A stretch of 33,442 nucleotides of DNA from contig CAISTY010000248.1 in assembly GCA_903888515.1 (NCBI GenBank), positions 1 through 33,442 on the forward strand, in the 5' to 3' direction. A model generated the notes under the pieces. It ran no database searches. It saw nothing but the letters and a program-made list of their open reading frames with translations, and had not been told where the DNA came from. Position 1 is the stretch's first letter. Each line of letters opens with the position of its first letter. The DNA comes from Akkermansiaceae bacterium. Its GTDB lineage: Bacteria > Verrucomicrobiota > Verrucomicrobiia > Verrucomicrobiales > Akkermansiaceae. Below are positions 1 through 8,320 of this stretch, in pieces. Made by a program: the position numbers and the translations under genes.

Positions 1-296
1 AAACATCCAGCCGTTTCTAACAGCGCCATCTGTCCTCCACCGTGTGGTGAGTGCAGGGGCCATGAGTTGCCGCAGCCCAGCCAAAGCGGTGTCGGCGTTC
101 GTGCCTCACTCTGCCACCGCACTCCATGCATTGTCACCGCAAGTTCATTTCCGCTTTGCGTTCCCTCAGCAATCCCCGCGCTTTAGCGCCAAACCACTAG
201 GCAAGGTTTTTTGAAAATTTTTTAAAGAGTTCTTGATAAGCATTCATTCCAAAAGTTGATAGGGGATTTCATCCATCATGTAACTTCTGGTGCGGC
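1..296. other. Non-coding leader region, no gene seen
   Basis: I see no convincing coding frame, tRNA or recognised RNA here on either strand. The segment from about 205 to 250 is strongly AT-rich (runs of T and A) against the GC-rich surroundings. It could be a promoter or a boundary, but I find no good -35/-10 pair. It lies beyond the 3' end of the hydrogenase operon and directly precedes a tandem repeat array. Confidence 0.4.
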
Positions 297-476
297 GCGG
301 GACGCGCCGTCCACGGTTTGGAGCAGGATGCTCCAGCTACGCAGCGCTTTTTCTCCGCCACGGAGCGGGACGCTCCGTCCACGGTCTGGAGCAGGATGCT
401 CCAGCTACGCAGCGCTTTTTCTCCGCCACGGAGCGGGACGCTCCGTCCACGGTCTGGAGCAGGATGCTCCAGCTAC
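297..476. repeat. 68-bp tandem repeat, about 2.6 copies
   Basis: Units begin at 297, 365 and 433 with GCGGGACGC (GCGGGACGCG in the first copy), so the period is 68 bp. The third copy is cut at 476. Each unit holds two small inverted repeats: GGACG-CTC-CGTCC and GGAGCA-GGA-TGCTCC. This gives it the look of a REP-type element made of two hairpins rather than a CRISPR, since there are no unique spacers. Short frames running through it are repeat artefacts. Related half-sites (GCGGGATGC, GCATCCTGC, GCGTCCCGC) recur near 7172 and 33320. Confidence 0.85.
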
Positions 477-543
477 GGTTTCGGCTACGGTTTCGGCTAC
501 GGTTTCGGCTACGGTTTCGGCTACGGTTTCGGCTACGGTTTCG
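477..543. repeat. 12-bp tandem repeat GGTTTCGGCTAC, about 5.6 copies
   Basis: Five exact copies of GGTTTCGGCTAC run from 477 to 536, followed by a partial copy to 543. The array starts exactly where the 68-bp array ends, after the shared GCTAC. The final copy contains the TAG stop codon (minus strand, 533-535) of the hydrogenase maturation protease and encodes its last residues, so the repeat has grown into or formed the end of that gene. Confidence 0.9.
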
Positions 544-997
544 TCTGCGGTGCCATCTCCAGCACCATGCCAACGGCTTGTTCGATGCCGAGTTGAGTGA
601 GAGGTGAGAGGTCGGTTCCGAAGCCGAAGAGTTCGGCCGGGATTGTTAGAAGCCAGGCAGGCGGGGCGTGGCCGAACACATCACGCGCCAGCGCGAGCAA
701 GGTCTGCGGTTCGACCGCATGGGTGGTCACCTGTGAGGAATCGCCGGGCAGGACCGGTTGGAGATTGATTTGTCGGTCCGGGCCAGCCTGGGCATCGACA
801 AACACGACGCACTGCGCAAGTGCCACCACCTCGGCGTGCTCCGGCGAGAGCTGGGCGCAGGCCAGCGAGCACACGCCGGGCAGGGCCAAGGCTGCGATTT
901 TTTCCGCGACCAGCGGGCCCGCCTGATCGTCCTGGCGCACGGTATTGCCATAACCGATGACTAACAGTGCCGCTTCGGGGAGGGAAGGGGGCGTCAT
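533..997 (-). CDS. hoxW: [NiFe]-hydrogenase maturation protease (HoxW/HyaD family)
   Basis: This is the endopeptidase that removes the C-terminal tail of the hydrogenase large subunit once the Ni-Fe centre is in place. The N-terminus carries the family signature VIGYGNTVRQDDQAG. A second acidic site follows in VVFVDA, and a histidine lies near GHAPPAW; nickel-sensing residues of the family fall at these places. Length is about 154 aa, normal for the family. I start at the ATG at 997 rather than the one at 1018, because the upstream codons are made of heptamer repeat. It is the last gene of the hox operon, about 100 bp after hoxH. Its substrate is almost certainly the neighbouring HoxH, whose tail after DPCLSCSTH would be cut. 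The stop codon lies inside a 12-bp tandem repeat, so the last few residues may be recent. Confidence 0.9.
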   Translation of the reverse strand: MTPPSLPEAALLVIGYGNTVRQDDQAGPLVAEKIAALALPGVCSLACAQLSPEHAEVVALAQCVVFVDAQAGPDRQINLQPVLPGDSSQVTTHAVEPQTLLALARDVFGHAPPAWLLTIPAELFGFGTDLSPLTQLGIEQAVGMVLEMAPQTKP

Positions 998-1005
998 GGG
1001 GCGCT

Positions 1006-1094
1006 GGTCATTAGTCATTGGTCATTGGTCATTGGTGCAGATGCTCTGCGCGTGCTCTTGTTCTTACCAATGACCAGTGACTAGTGACCAATGG
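1006..1094. repeat. Heptamer array as a long inverted repeat between hoxH and hoxW
   Basis: The left arm, 1006-1035, is four heptamers of the type GGTCATT/AGTCATT. The right arm, 1067-1094, is the same family in opposite orientation (CAATGAC, CAGTGAC, TAGTGAC). About 23 of 28 positions can pair across a 31-nt loop. In the hox transcript this would fold into a long imperfect hairpin between hoxH and hoxW. The heptamer TCATTGG/TCATTAG reappears near 32723. Confidence 0.75.
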
Positions 1095-1100
1095 CCGACC

Positions 1101-2525
1101 TCACTCGCGCCGCATTTCGTGGAGCACCTGGCCGTTGGTGGCGATCATGCGCACGTCGAGGGCCATGCGGCCGGCCGCGTGGGTTGAGCAACTGAGGCAG
1201 GGATCGTAGCAGCGGATGCCGTGTTCGATGCGGTTGAGCATGGGTTCTGTGATCTCCGGGCCGCGGGCGAAATGGCGGGCGATCTGGGCGACGGTGCGGT
1301 TCATCGCGAGATTGTTCTGGCCGGTAGCGACGATGAGGTTGACCTTTTGGAGCAGGCCGTTGCGGTCCACCGTATAATCATGGAAGAGCGTGCCGCGCGG
1401 GGCTTCGCTCGCCCCCACTCCGTGCAGGCTGTTGATGCCGGCATCGGCACACAGGTAGGTGCTGAACAGCTCCTCGTCGGATAGATAGCGTTCGATGGTT
1501 TCGAGCGAGGCGAGGATTTCGATGAGCCGGGCGTAATGATAGAGGAACGAGGAAGTGATCGCGCCATGGGCGAGGGACTTGAAGTTTTTCAGTTCGGCGT
1601 CGGCTTGGGGCACGCCCATGTGCGAACAGACATTGAGTCGTGCCAGCGGGCCGACACGGTAGACGCCGTCGGTGGGGCCGAGCGGCAGATAGTAGGGCGA
1701 CTTGAGATACGAGCTGTTTTGCACTTGCTCGCCGATGACTGTTAGATAGTCCTTGGGATCGATTTGGTCGGCGATGATGCTGTCGCTGCTATCGGTGAAG
1801 CGCAGTTTGCCGCCATGGTGTTCCCAGCCGCCGTCGGGATCCACCAAGCCCATGAAGAGCGAGGGGAAATTGCCGTAGAGTTGCACCTCGCGCTGGTGCG
1901 TGGTGAGAACCTGCTTGAACAGGTCGAGCGCGACGCGGGTGGTGGCGAAAGCCTCGGGCAACCACGCGCCGATTTTTGCCGCGCCTTCCCGGGTCAGCGG
2001 GCTGCGCACACCGCCGGGCACCGCCCACGCCGGGTGGATTTTCTTGCCGCCGAGCACTTCGATGATTTCCTGGCCGAACTGGCGCAGGCGGATGCCGGCG
2101 CGGGCGAGGTCTTTGTGGTTGGTGATCAGCCCGAACACGTTGCGCTGTGCCGGGGGAGTTTCCCAGCCTAGCAGAAAATCCGGTGCGCTCAGGTGGAAGA
2201 AGCTCAACGCGTGGCTTTGGACGAGTTGGCCGAGGTTGATGAGGCGGCGCAACTTGTCGGCGGCGGGCGGGATGCTCACGGCCATGATCGCGTCGCCGGC
2301 TTTGGCGGATGCGAGCATGTGGCTTATCGGGCAGATGCCGCAGATGCGCTGGGTGATGCCAGGCATTTCCGTGTACGGTCGGCCTTCGCAGAATTTTTCG
2401 AAGCCACGGAACTCGACGACGTGGAACTCGGCGTCGGAGACATTACCGGCGTCGTCAACGAAGATGCTGATTTTGGCGTGACCTTCGATGCGGGTGACAG
2501 GGTCGATGACGATGCGCTTGGACAT
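1101..2525 (-). CDS. hoxH: Bidirectional [NiFe]-hydrogenase large subunit HoxH
   Basis: Catalytic subunit that oxidises or evolves H2 at a Ni-Fe centre, in the cytoplasm. The N-terminal ligand motif has [10 protein letters not shown], with Cys62 and Cys65 counted from the chosen start. The C-terminal motif is DPCLSCSTH, with Cys443 and Cys446. About 25 residues follow His449, the tail expected to be cleaved by the adjacent protease. The N-terminus [16 protein letters not shown] is typical. I chose the ATG at 2525 over the GTG at 2537, which adds only four residues. Length, 474 aa, fits HoxH of group 3d. It lies downstream of hoxY with about 98 bp of heptamer-like spacer between. The HoxEFUYH context separates it from F420- or membrane-linked enzymes. 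Confidence 0.95.
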   Translation of the reverse strand: MSKRIVIDPVTRIEGHAKISIFVDDAGNVSDAEFHVVEFRGFEKFCEGRPYTEMPGITQRICGICPISHMLASAKAGDAIMAVSIPPAADKLRRLINLGQLVQSHALSFFHLSAPDFLLGWETPPAQRNVFGLITNHKDLARAGIRLRQFGQEIIEVLGGKKIHPAWAVPGGVRSPLTREGAAKIGAWLPEAFATTRVALDLFKQVLTTHQREVQLYGNFPSLFMGLVDPDGGWEHHGGKLRFTDSSDSIIADQIDPKDYLTVIGEQVQNSSYLKSPYYLPLGPTDGVYRVGPLARLNVCSHMGVPQADAELKNFKSLAHGAITSSFLYHYARLIEILASLETIERYLSDEELFSTYLCADAGINSLHGVGASEAPRGTLFHDYTVDRNGLLQKVNLIVATGQNNLAMNRTVAQIARHFARGPEITEPMLNRIEHGIRCYDPCLSCSTHAAGRMALDVRMIATNGQVLHEMRRE

Positions 2526-2535
2526 GGGAGTAAGC

Positions 2536-2582
2536 ACTAAATTTTAAGTACTAAATTCTAAACGAAGAGGAAGAGGATGTGA
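2536..2582. repeat. Short heptamer-like AT-rich repeat between hoxY and hoxH
   Basis: CTAAATT/TTAAGTA/CTAAATT/CTAAACG units in steps of seven, followed by GAAGAGGAAGAGG. It fills the gap just upstream of the hoxH start. It is degenerate, so the count of copies is uncertain, but it resembles the better heptamer arrays elsewhere in the window. Confidence 0.5.
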
Positions 2583-2623
2583 GGGACGGCGCGGTTTTCC
2601 TGTGACAAGGATGGAGCGGAATT

Positions 2624-3172
2624 CTAGCCGAATTTGATTTGCTTGCCTTCGAGATGCGGGGTGCTGCCGCCGAGCAATTGAGTGAGCAGGGCTTTGATGT
2701 GATCGGCGGAGGGCGGGCAACCGGGCAGGTAATACTCGACCACCACGGCCTCATGCACGGGCATGACGCGGGTGAGCAGGGTGGGCACGATGCCGGCGGA
2801 CATCGGCACGCGCGGGTTGTCCTGCGCGTGGTCGATGTAGGCGCACTGGAGCACGTTCGCCACGTTGTCAGGCCCTAACGGGTTGCGCATTGCCGGGACG
2901 TTGGCGGTGATGGCGCAATCGCCGAACGAGATGAGCACTTGGGTGCGGGCGCGGATTTTGTGCAGGAGTTCGAGGTTGTCCTCGTTGCAGACGGCACCTT
3001 CTATCAGGCACACGGCGACGCCCTCGGGATACTCTTTGCAGTCCACGACCGGGCTGTAAACGATATCGACCATATCGGCGAGTTCGATGAGGAATTCGTC
3101 GAGGTCGAGAAATGACATGTGACAGCCGGAACAGCCGCCTAGCCAGACGGTGGCAATTTTTATACGCTCCAT
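2624..3172 (-). CDS. hoxY: [NiFe]-hydrogenase small subunit HoxY
   Basis: Electron-transfer small subunit that pairs with HoxH and holds the proximal [4Fe-4S] cluster. Likely cluster ligands are Cys14 and Cys17 (GGCSGC), Cys86 (SFGDC) and Cys152 (LPGCPPS). Length is 182 aa, the short form usual for cytoplasmic Hox enzymes with a single cluster. There is no Tat signal, consistent with a soluble enzyme. The start overlaps the end of hoxU by 13 bp, which indicates translational coupling. A GGAG sequence about eight bases upstream of the ATG is one of the few plausible ribosome-binding sites in the window. Confidence 0.94.
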   Translation of the reverse strand: MERIKIATVWLGGCSGCHMSFLDLDEFLIELADMVDIVYSPVVDCKEYPEGVAVCLIEGAVCNEDNLELLHKIRARTQVLISFGDCAITANVPAMRNPLGPDNVANVLQCAYIDHAQDNPRVPMSAGIVPTLLTRVMPVHEAVVVEYYLPGCPPSADHIKALLTQLLGGSTPHLEGKQIKFG

Positions 3173-3876
3173 TGTTTTTTCTCCCGTGCGTTGACGATGA
3201 ATTCGAGTTTGCTGCGATCACGCTGCATCTCGGCGGCAGTTGACCCCTGATGGAAAAGCGCGCCGGTGGGGCAGGCCATGACGCACTTACCGCAACTGGT
3301 GCAGGTTTTGGAGACGCCCCAATTATCGTTGAGATCGCAGATGATTCTGGATTGGTTGCCGCGGCCGGAGACGTTCTTGGTGCCGGCGCCCTCGATGTGC
3401 CAGCAGGCGCGCACGCAGCGGGTGCAGAGGATGCAGCGGTTATGGTCCATGCCGAAAAGGCGGTGGCTGGCATCGACCTCCCACTTGGGATAACAATAGT
3501 CGTAACGCACATGATCCATGCCCTGCTCATAGGCGAGCGCCTGGAGTTCGCAATGGCCGTTGGCCACGCAGACGGCGCAGATGTGATTGCGTTCCGCAAA
3601 CAGGAGTTCGAGTGTCATGCGGCGGTAATTCCGCAGGCGCTCGCTGTTGGTCGTGACCTCCATGCCCTCGCGGACCCGCGTGGTACAGGCCGACATGAGT
3701 TTCGTGTAGCCGACGATTTCGACGAGGCACAGGCGGCAAGCCCCGACGTCGTATATTCCATCAAGGTGACAGAGCGTGGGGATGATCACGCCGGCTTCTT
3801 CGGCGGCCTGGAGGATCGTTGCACTTTCCTCGGCGCTGATGGTTTTACCATCAATGGTAAGCGTTTTGACAGCCAT
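3160..3876 (-). CDS. hoxU: NAD-linked hydrogenase diaphorase subunit HoxU
   Basis: Iron-sulfur subunit that wires HoxY to HoxF, homologous to the N-terminus of NuoG. From N to C: a [2Fe-2S] ferredoxin domain ([15 protein letters not shown], then SACTTRV), a His/Cys [4Fe-4S] segment ([12 protein letters not shown]), and two ferredoxin-type [4Fe-4S] motifs ([11 protein letters not shown] and [12 protein letters not shown]). All expected ligands are visible. Length is 238 aa, normal for HoxU. It starts 12 bp after the hoxF stop and overlaps hoxY at its end, so it sits in the middle of one transcript. Confidence 0.95.
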   Translation of the reverse strand: MAVKTLTIDGKTISAEESATILQAAEEAGVIIPTLCHLDGIYDVGACRLCLVEIVGYTKLMSACTTRVREGMEVTTNSERLRNYRRMTLELLFAERNHICAVCVANGHCELQALAYEQGMDHVRYDYCYPKWEVDASHRLFGMDHNRCILCTRCVRACWHIEGAGTKNVSGRGNQSRIICDLNDNWGVSKTCTSCGKCVMACPTGALFHQGSTAAEMQRDRSKLEFIVNAREKKQWSV

Positions 3877-3888
3877 GGGGATAGTGAG

Positions 3889-5547
3889 TTAGATTGCAGT
3901 CGTGGCGGCTGGGGTTTTGGAGGAGCCGTTGTGGGTGGCGGGGGGCGGGCCGTTCGTTTCGGGCAGGAGGAGCTCTTCGTATTCGTTGCGGAAGAAGCGG
4001 AGCGTGCTGACAACGGGGTTGGGTGCGGTCTGACCGAGGCCGCAGAGGCTGGTGTTTTTCACCATGTCGCAGAGTTCCTCGAGTTTGGCGAGGTCGCGCG
4101 GGGTGGCCTTGCGGGCGAGGATTTTTTCCAGCAAATGGTGCATTTGCACGGTGCCGGCGCGGCATGGGATACACTTGCCGCACGACTCGTCCATGCAGAA
4201 CTCCATGAAGAAGCGGGCGACATCGACCATGTGGGTGGAGTCGTCCATGACGATCATGCCGCCGGAGCCCATGATGGAGCCGAGGGTGGTGAGGGATTCG
4301 TAGTCCACCGGGGTATCGAGGTATTGCGCGGGGATGCAACCGCCGGACGGGCCGCCGGTCTGCACGGCTTTGATGGTGCGGCCATCGGGAGCGCCGCCGC
4401 CCATGGTCTCGACGATGGTGCGCAGGGGTGTGCCCATGGGCACCTCGATGAGGCCGGTGTTCTGGATTTTCCCGGCGAGAGCGAACACCTTGGTGCCCTT
4501 GCTTTTTTCCGTGCCGATGTTAGAAAACCACGCGGCGCCGTGGCGCACGATGGGCGCGATGTTGGCGAGGGTTTCGACGTTGTTGATCAGAGTCGGGCAA
4601 TCCCACAGTCCTTTTTCGGCGGGGAAAGGCGGCCGCGGGTGCGGGGTGCCACGCTTGCCCTCGACGGACGCCATGAGCGCGGTTTCCTCGCCACAAACGA
4701 AGGCGCCGGCACCGATGCGCAGATCGATATTGAAGTTGAAGGGAGAATCGAAAATGCCGCTGCCAAGGATGCCGAGGCGTTTGGCTTGTTTGATTGCGTT
4801 TTGCAGGCGGCTGATGGCGAGCGGATACTCGGCACGGGCATAAATGAAGCCTTGGTCTGCACCGACCGCATAGGCGGCGATGGCCATGCCCTCGAGGATG
4901 CAGTGTGGGTCGCTTTCGAGGACACTGCGATCCATGAACGCACCGGGGTCTCCTTCGTCCGCGTTGCAAACGATGTATTTTTTGGCACCGGGGGATTTTG
5001 CGACGGTGCCCCATTTGAGGCCCGTTGGGAAACCCGCGCCGCCACGACCACGCAAGCCGCTGTTGACGATGACCTCTATCACATCCTTGGGAGTGTGTTC
5101 GGTCAGAGCATGCAGCAGTGCCGCGTAACCATCAACGGCGATGTAGGACTCGATGCGCTCGGGGTCGATGCGGCCGCTGTTGGCGAGCACAATCGATTTC
5201 TGTTGGGTGAAGAACGGCGACTGTGGGTCCGCCTGTTCGAGTTTGGCCTTGCCACCCTTGAGCGCGGCGATGATGGCCGGGGCGTTCTCGGCGGTGACGT
5301 TGGTATAGAGCGGGCTGTCCGGGTCGGCCTGCACGAGCGGTCCGACACAACAGAGTTTCATGCAACCGACACCCACCACCTCGACTTCATCCTGAAGACC
5401 GGCTTCTTCGACGGCCTTTTCCAAGCGCTTCTTGACACCCTTGGCATCCAGCGACATGCAACCGGCCGCCATGCAACAGCGCAAAACGATTTTCTTGCGT
5501 GCCGCGAGTTCGCTTTCCTTGATTTGCTGAAGTTCCAAGAGTGTCAT
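3889..5547 (-). CDS. hoxF: NAD(H)-binding diaphorase subunit HoxF
   Basis: Flavoprotein that exchanges electrons between NAD(H) and the hydrogenase iron-sulfur chain; homologous to NuoE-NuoF fused. The N-terminal thioredoxin-like [2Fe-2S] domain has CCMAAGC and GCMKLCC. The NuoF-like part carries the nucleotide/FMN motifs [13 protein letters not shown] and [13 protein letters not shown]. The C-terminus binds [4Fe-4S] through [12 protein letters not shown] plus the later Cys in TSLCGLGQ. I take the ATG at 5547, which overlaps the hoxE stop as ATGA; a much longer upstream frame only reads through hoxE. Length is 552 aa. The last about 20 residues are Pro/Ala/Thr-rich and probably disordered. 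Confidence 0.95.
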   Translation of the reverse strand: MTLLELQQIKESELAARKKIVLRCCMAAGCMSLDAKGVKKRLEKAVEEAGLQDEVEVVGVGCMKLCCVGPLVQADPDSPLYTNVTAENAPAIIAALKGGKAKLEQADPQSPFFTQQKSIVLANSGRIDPERIESYIAVDGYAALLHALTEHTPKDVIEVIVNSGLRGRGGAGFPTGLKWGTVAKSPGAKKYIVCNADEGDPGAFMDRSVLESDPHCILEGMAIAAYAVGADQGFIYARAEYPLAISRLQNAIKQAKRLGILGSGIFDSPFNFNIDLRIGAGAFVCGEETALMASVEGKRGTPHPRPPFPAEKGLWDCPTLINNVETLANIAPIVRHGAAWFSNIGTEKSKGTKVFALAGKIQNTGLIEVPMGTPLRTIVETMGGGAPDGRTIKAVQTGGPSGGCIPAQYLDTPVDYESLTTLGSIMGSGGMIVMDDSTHMVDVARFFMEFCMDESCGKCIPCRAGTVQMHHLLEKILARKATPRDLAKLEELCDMVKNTSLCGLGQTAPNPVVSTLRFFRNEYEELLLPETNGPPPATHNGSSKTPAATTAI

Positions 5548-6038
5548 GGCGTCACCCACTTTCTGATTTGTTCCAAGGCGGACTCCGGGGTCTGGCGCGG
5601 TGTGACCGTGTTGTCGTAAACCACGGCGGGCGCGATGCCGCACGCACCGATGCAGCGCGCGGTAAGCAGTGAGAGTTGGTTGTCGGCGGTCGTGCCGCCG
5701 GCCTTGACGTGGGCGTGCTCCTCGACGGCGGCGAGGATTTTGTTGGCACCCTTCACATAACAGGCAGTGCCGGTACAAACCACGCAGGTATGAGCCCCCT
5801 GCGGCTTGAGGGTGAAGAAATGATAAAACGTCGCAACCCCATAAACGCGGCTCTCGGGCAGTTTGAGCTGCCATGCGACGTAACGCAGCACGTCGTCCTC
5901 AAGATATCCGAAAAGTTCCTGAGCCTTGTGCAACATCTCGATCAGCGAATCATGCCGGTACTGGAATTTCTTGATGTGCGCCTCAAGGATCTTGAAACGC
6001 TTGTCGCTGGCTGCGCTGGCTGGGGTGGACTGGTGCAT
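5544..6038 (-). CDS. hoxE: Hydrogenase diaphorase subunit HoxE (NuoE-like)
   Basis: Small [2Fe-2S] thioredoxin-fold subunit of the Hox diaphorase. The cluster ligands are visible as CTGTAC (C-x4-C) and CIGAC (C-x3-C). The N-terminal helical part around [15 protein letters not shown] is typical of NuoE/HoxE. Length is 164 aa, as expected. It is the first gene of the operon and overlaps hoxF by four bases. HoxE marks the five-subunit form seen in cyanobacteria and some other lineages, and separates it from the four-subunit Cupriavidus-type enzyme. The promoter should lie in the 188 bp upstream, where a 7-bp inverted repeat is present. Confidence 0.94.
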   Translation of the reverse strand: MHQSTPASAASDKRFKILEAHIKKFQYRHDSLIEMLHKAQELFGYLEDDVLRYVAWQLKLPESRVYGVATFYHFFTLKPQGAHTCVVCTGTACYVKGANKILAAVEEHAHVKAGGTTADNQLSLLTARCIGACGIAPAVVYDNTVTPRQTPESALEQIRKWVTP

Positions 6039-6082
6039 CGAATTCAGTAAACATATACTCTCTAACAGAAATCCGGTCTAGT

Positions 6083-6103
6083 CATCGATTGCCGAAATCG
6101 ATG
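6083..6103. promoter_or_regulatory. Inverted repeat CATCGAT-N7-ATCGATG upstream of hoxE
   Basis: A perfect 7-bp inverted repeat with a 7-bp spacer lies 45-65 bp upstream of the hoxE start, in the gap between hoxE and the acyltransferase gene. Its size and place fit an operator for a dimeric regulator of the hox operon. A weak -10-like TATATG lies closer to hoxE, near 6051-6056. No regulator gene is in the window. Confidence 0.35.
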
Positions 6104-6226
6104 CATATATTACTCCACCCGGATTCGCTCAGTCTGGCCACGCCAAACCGGGGGAAATAAACATACATATATCTTGCTTGACGCGATCCGCAGAACGGAG
6201 GGAGCGGGTGTTGAAGTCTGTTAGCA

Positions 6227-6898
6227 TCAGGCATCGTCGGTGCCGTTGACGAGCAGGGATTCGATGGAGAGCCGGGCGTTTTCGAAGGCGGTCGCGTCCA
6301 TCCTGCGGGGCAGGGTGATAGCTTCGGCAAAGGTCACGCACACCCGGCTGAAGGGTTTGGGAATCACGAAACGGTCCCAGGTTTGCAGTCTCCATGCGGA
6401 GGCAAAGCGCACATGCACGGGAATGATCGGCGCCCCGGTGGATTCTGCCAGATTGATCACGCCGGGCTGGATTTGGTAACGCGGGCCGCGCGGGCCGTCG
6501 GGCGTGAGGCACACATCACGGCCATCCTGCAAGGCGCGCTTGAGGCCGACCAGGGCGGCCACCGCGCGGCGCGAGGAAGACCCTCTAACAGCTCCGAGAC
6601 CGAAGACCGCCATGGCGCGGGCGACCATATCGCCGTCGCGGCTGGCGCTGGTGAGCGCGACGCACTGGCGATGGCGGCGGCAGATTTTGTTCCATGCGGC
6701 GGGCACGGTGAAAAACCGGTTGTGCCAAAGGATGTAGATGGCCGGAGGGACGGCGGTTTCCGGTGAGCCGATGCCGGACAGGTCGCGGACCTCGAGGCGC
6801 AGGGTGGCAACCAACAGCTTCATTGACCAACCGGCCAGGGTGCCCAGCAGGGCGCTCTGGCGGTTTCCGCGGATTTCGTGACGCTTGCGGGTGCTCAT
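6227..6898 (-). CDS. DUF374-type lysophospholipid acyltransferase-like protein
   Basis: Predicted acyltransferase of the DUF374 branch of the LPLAT family, often tied to lipid A or envelope lipid synthesis. The motif block shows LWHNR at about 57-61, where the catalytic His would be in related enzymes, then RGSSSRR at about 105-111 and TPDGPRGP at about 132-139. A hydrophobic N-terminal segment (WSMKLLVATLRL) suggests membrane association. I start at the ATG at 6898, giving 223 aa; an upstream TTG at 6955 would add 19 residues with no supporting signal. It stands alone, downstream of nothing on its strand and divergent from murG. The exact substrate cannot be told. Confidence 0.85.
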   Translation of the reverse strand: MSTRKRHEIRGNRQSALLGTLAGWSMKLLVATLRLEVRDLSGIGSPETAVPPAIYILWHNRFFTVPAAWNKICRRHRQCVALTSASRDGDMVARAMAVFGLGAVRGSSSRRAVAALVGLKRALQDGRDVCLTPDGPRGPRYQIQPGVINLAESTGAPIIPVHVRFASAWRLQTWDRFVIPKPFSRVCVTFAEAITLPRRMDATAFENARLSIESLLVNGTDDA

Positions 6899-7222
6899 GG
6901 AAGCGGGGGCGGGAAGCAGGGCGGACAGTGTCACCAAGGGATGGGTTTTCGTCAAGGAGCGGCGCTTGGGCTACGGTCATCCTGGCTCCGCTGAGGATGG
7001 GAATCGCCTTGCCAGAGAAGTGTTCATGGGACGTTCATGACAGATGTGTGGCATGAGGCGCGCGGTGGCGGATCGGGAAGGTGGCGACGATTTTTTTTGC
7101 GGAAATATGCTGCCGGAAGATTTTGAGGATTGCCGGATAGTCAAGATTTGTTTAAATCCCGCGCGAGAGGAGCGGGATGCTTGAGGTTCCGCTCTCTAGC
7201 AGGCGGTTCCTTTTGCGTACCC
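6899..7222. promoter_or_regulatory. Divergent region ahead of murG, with leader hairpin
   Basis: About 320 bp between the acyltransferase and murG with no gene seen. It must hold the start sites for both directions. A perfect 7-bp inverted repeat ATCCCGC (7156-7162) / GCGGGAT (7172-7178) with a 9-nt loop lies 45-67 bp before the murG GTG. Its right arm, GAGCGGGATGC, resembles the REP-like half-sites at 297-476. A run of eight T lies at about 7091-7098. I cannot define a -35/-10 pair. Confidence 0.4.
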
Positions 7223-8320
7223 GTGTCCCAATCCTTGAAAATCCTGATTGCCTGTGGCGGCACTGGTGGCCACTTGTTTCCCGGCATAGCCGTGGCGGAA
7301 GCGCTGCGGACACGCGGGCATCAGGTGAGGTTATTGATTTCGGAAAAAAAAGTTGATGCCGAGGCGGCGGCGAAATACCCGCACTTGGATTTTGAGACGA
7401 TGCCAGCCGTGGGGAAGCCACCGACTTTTTCGCCGCGCATGTTGCCGTTTTTGTGGAAAACCTGGGGTTCTGTTGGCCGCTGCAAAACGCTACTCCGCAA
7501 ATTCGGAGCCGATGCCGTGCTCGGTATGGGTGGGTTCACCTCGTTGCCGCCGGTTTATGCCGGCCATCAACTCGGCCTGCACACCTTCATCCACGATTCG
7601 AATGCCCGCCCGGGCCGCGCCAACATGATGACCCGCCGGTTTTGCACCCGGATCTTCCTTGGCTTTGAAGCGGCGGCGGCGTTTTTTCCGTATCGCGAGA
7701 CGATTCTGACAGGCACTCCGGTGCGCCCGGAAATCATCGACCTGCCGACACGCGAGGAGGCCGCCGCCCGCTTCGGGCTGGATCCCGGGAAAACCACGAT
7801 TCTCGTCATTGGTGGCAGCCAGGGCGCACGCCGCTTGAACGAGCTTTGTGCCGCAGCCAGCGGAAAATTTCCGCCCGAAATCCAGGTATTGCACATCGCC
7901 GGAGCCCTTGATTTCGCGCGGGTGTTGGAAATCACCCGGGGTCTTGCAGGCCACAAACTGCTGGGTTTCTGCGATCAAATGCCATCCGCCTATGCCCTCG
8001 CGGATCTGGTGATCGCGCGTGCCGGAGCCTCCAGTCTAACTGAGATCGCCATGTCCGGCCATCCATCGATTTTGGTTCCGTATCCGTATGCCGCAGACGA
8101 TCACCAGACGCGCAATGCCGAGGTGTTCGCGGCAGCCGGAGCCGCCAAGCTCGTCCCGGAACGCGATTTGGATGCGGACAAACTCGTCGTTTTGGCCACG
8201 GCGATTCTGAACGACTTGCCCACATACAAGCGGATGGCGAGAGCGGCCCGCGCCCTTGCCATCCCCGACGCCGCAGACCGGATCTGCACCGCCATCGAAG
8301 CCACTTTCCCGCCCCCATGA
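7223..8320 (+). CDS. murG: UDP-GlcNAc:lipid I N-acetylglucosaminyltransferase MurG
   Basis: Adds GlcNAc to lipid I to make lipid II at the inner face of the membrane. The N-terminal GGTGGHLFPG loop, the GGSQGARRLNE motif at the start of the second domain, and the donor-binding stretch RAGASSLTEIAMSG are all present. The GTG at 7223 is the most likely start: it opens directly onto SQSLKILIACGGTGG and gives 365 aa, the normal family length. A TTG at 7130 would add a low-quality tail. The stop overlaps the next start as ATGA. It is the first gene of this dcw segment; mraY, murD, murE, murF and ftsW are not in the window. Confidence 0.95.
   Translation: MSQSLKILIACGGTGGHLFPGIAVAEALRTRGHQVRLLISEKKVDAEAAAKYPHLDFETMPAVGKPPTFSPRMLPFLWKTWGSVGRCKTLLRKFGADAVLGMGGFTSLPPVYAGHQLGLHTFIHDSNARPGRANMMTRRFCTRIFLGFEAAAAFFPYRETILTGTPVRPEIIDLPTREEAAARFGLDPGKTTILVIGGSQGARRLNELCAAASGKFPPEIQVLHIAGALDFARVLEITRGLAGHKLLGFCDQMPSAYALADLVIARAGASSLTEIAMSGHPSILVPYPYAADDHQTRNAEVFAAAGAAKLVPERDLDADKLVVLATAILNDLPTYKRMARAARALAIPDAADRICTAIEATFPPP

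Noticed and set aside
297..476. Possible CRISPR array
   Set aside because: The units are direct tandem copies of 68 bp without unique spacers, and no cas gene is present.
256..607. Several overlapping small frames with repetitive peptides
   Set aside because: They are translations of the 68-bp and 12-bp tandem repeats and have no other coding signal.
3250..5619. A 789-codon open frame on the plus strand across hoxU and hoxF
   Set aside because: It is antisense to hoxU and hoxF, whose cluster motifs are unmistakable. Long antisense frames are common in GC-rich genes, and its protein has no recognisable domain.
5548..5874. Longer HoxF start
   Set aside because: The extra 109 codons overlap hoxE in another frame. 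The ATGA junction at 5544-5547 and the conserved HoxF N-terminus favour the ATG at 5547.
6960..7020. Hairpin CATCCT-N10-AGGATG as a terminator
   Set aside because: The stem is only six base pairs and no T run follows on either strand.
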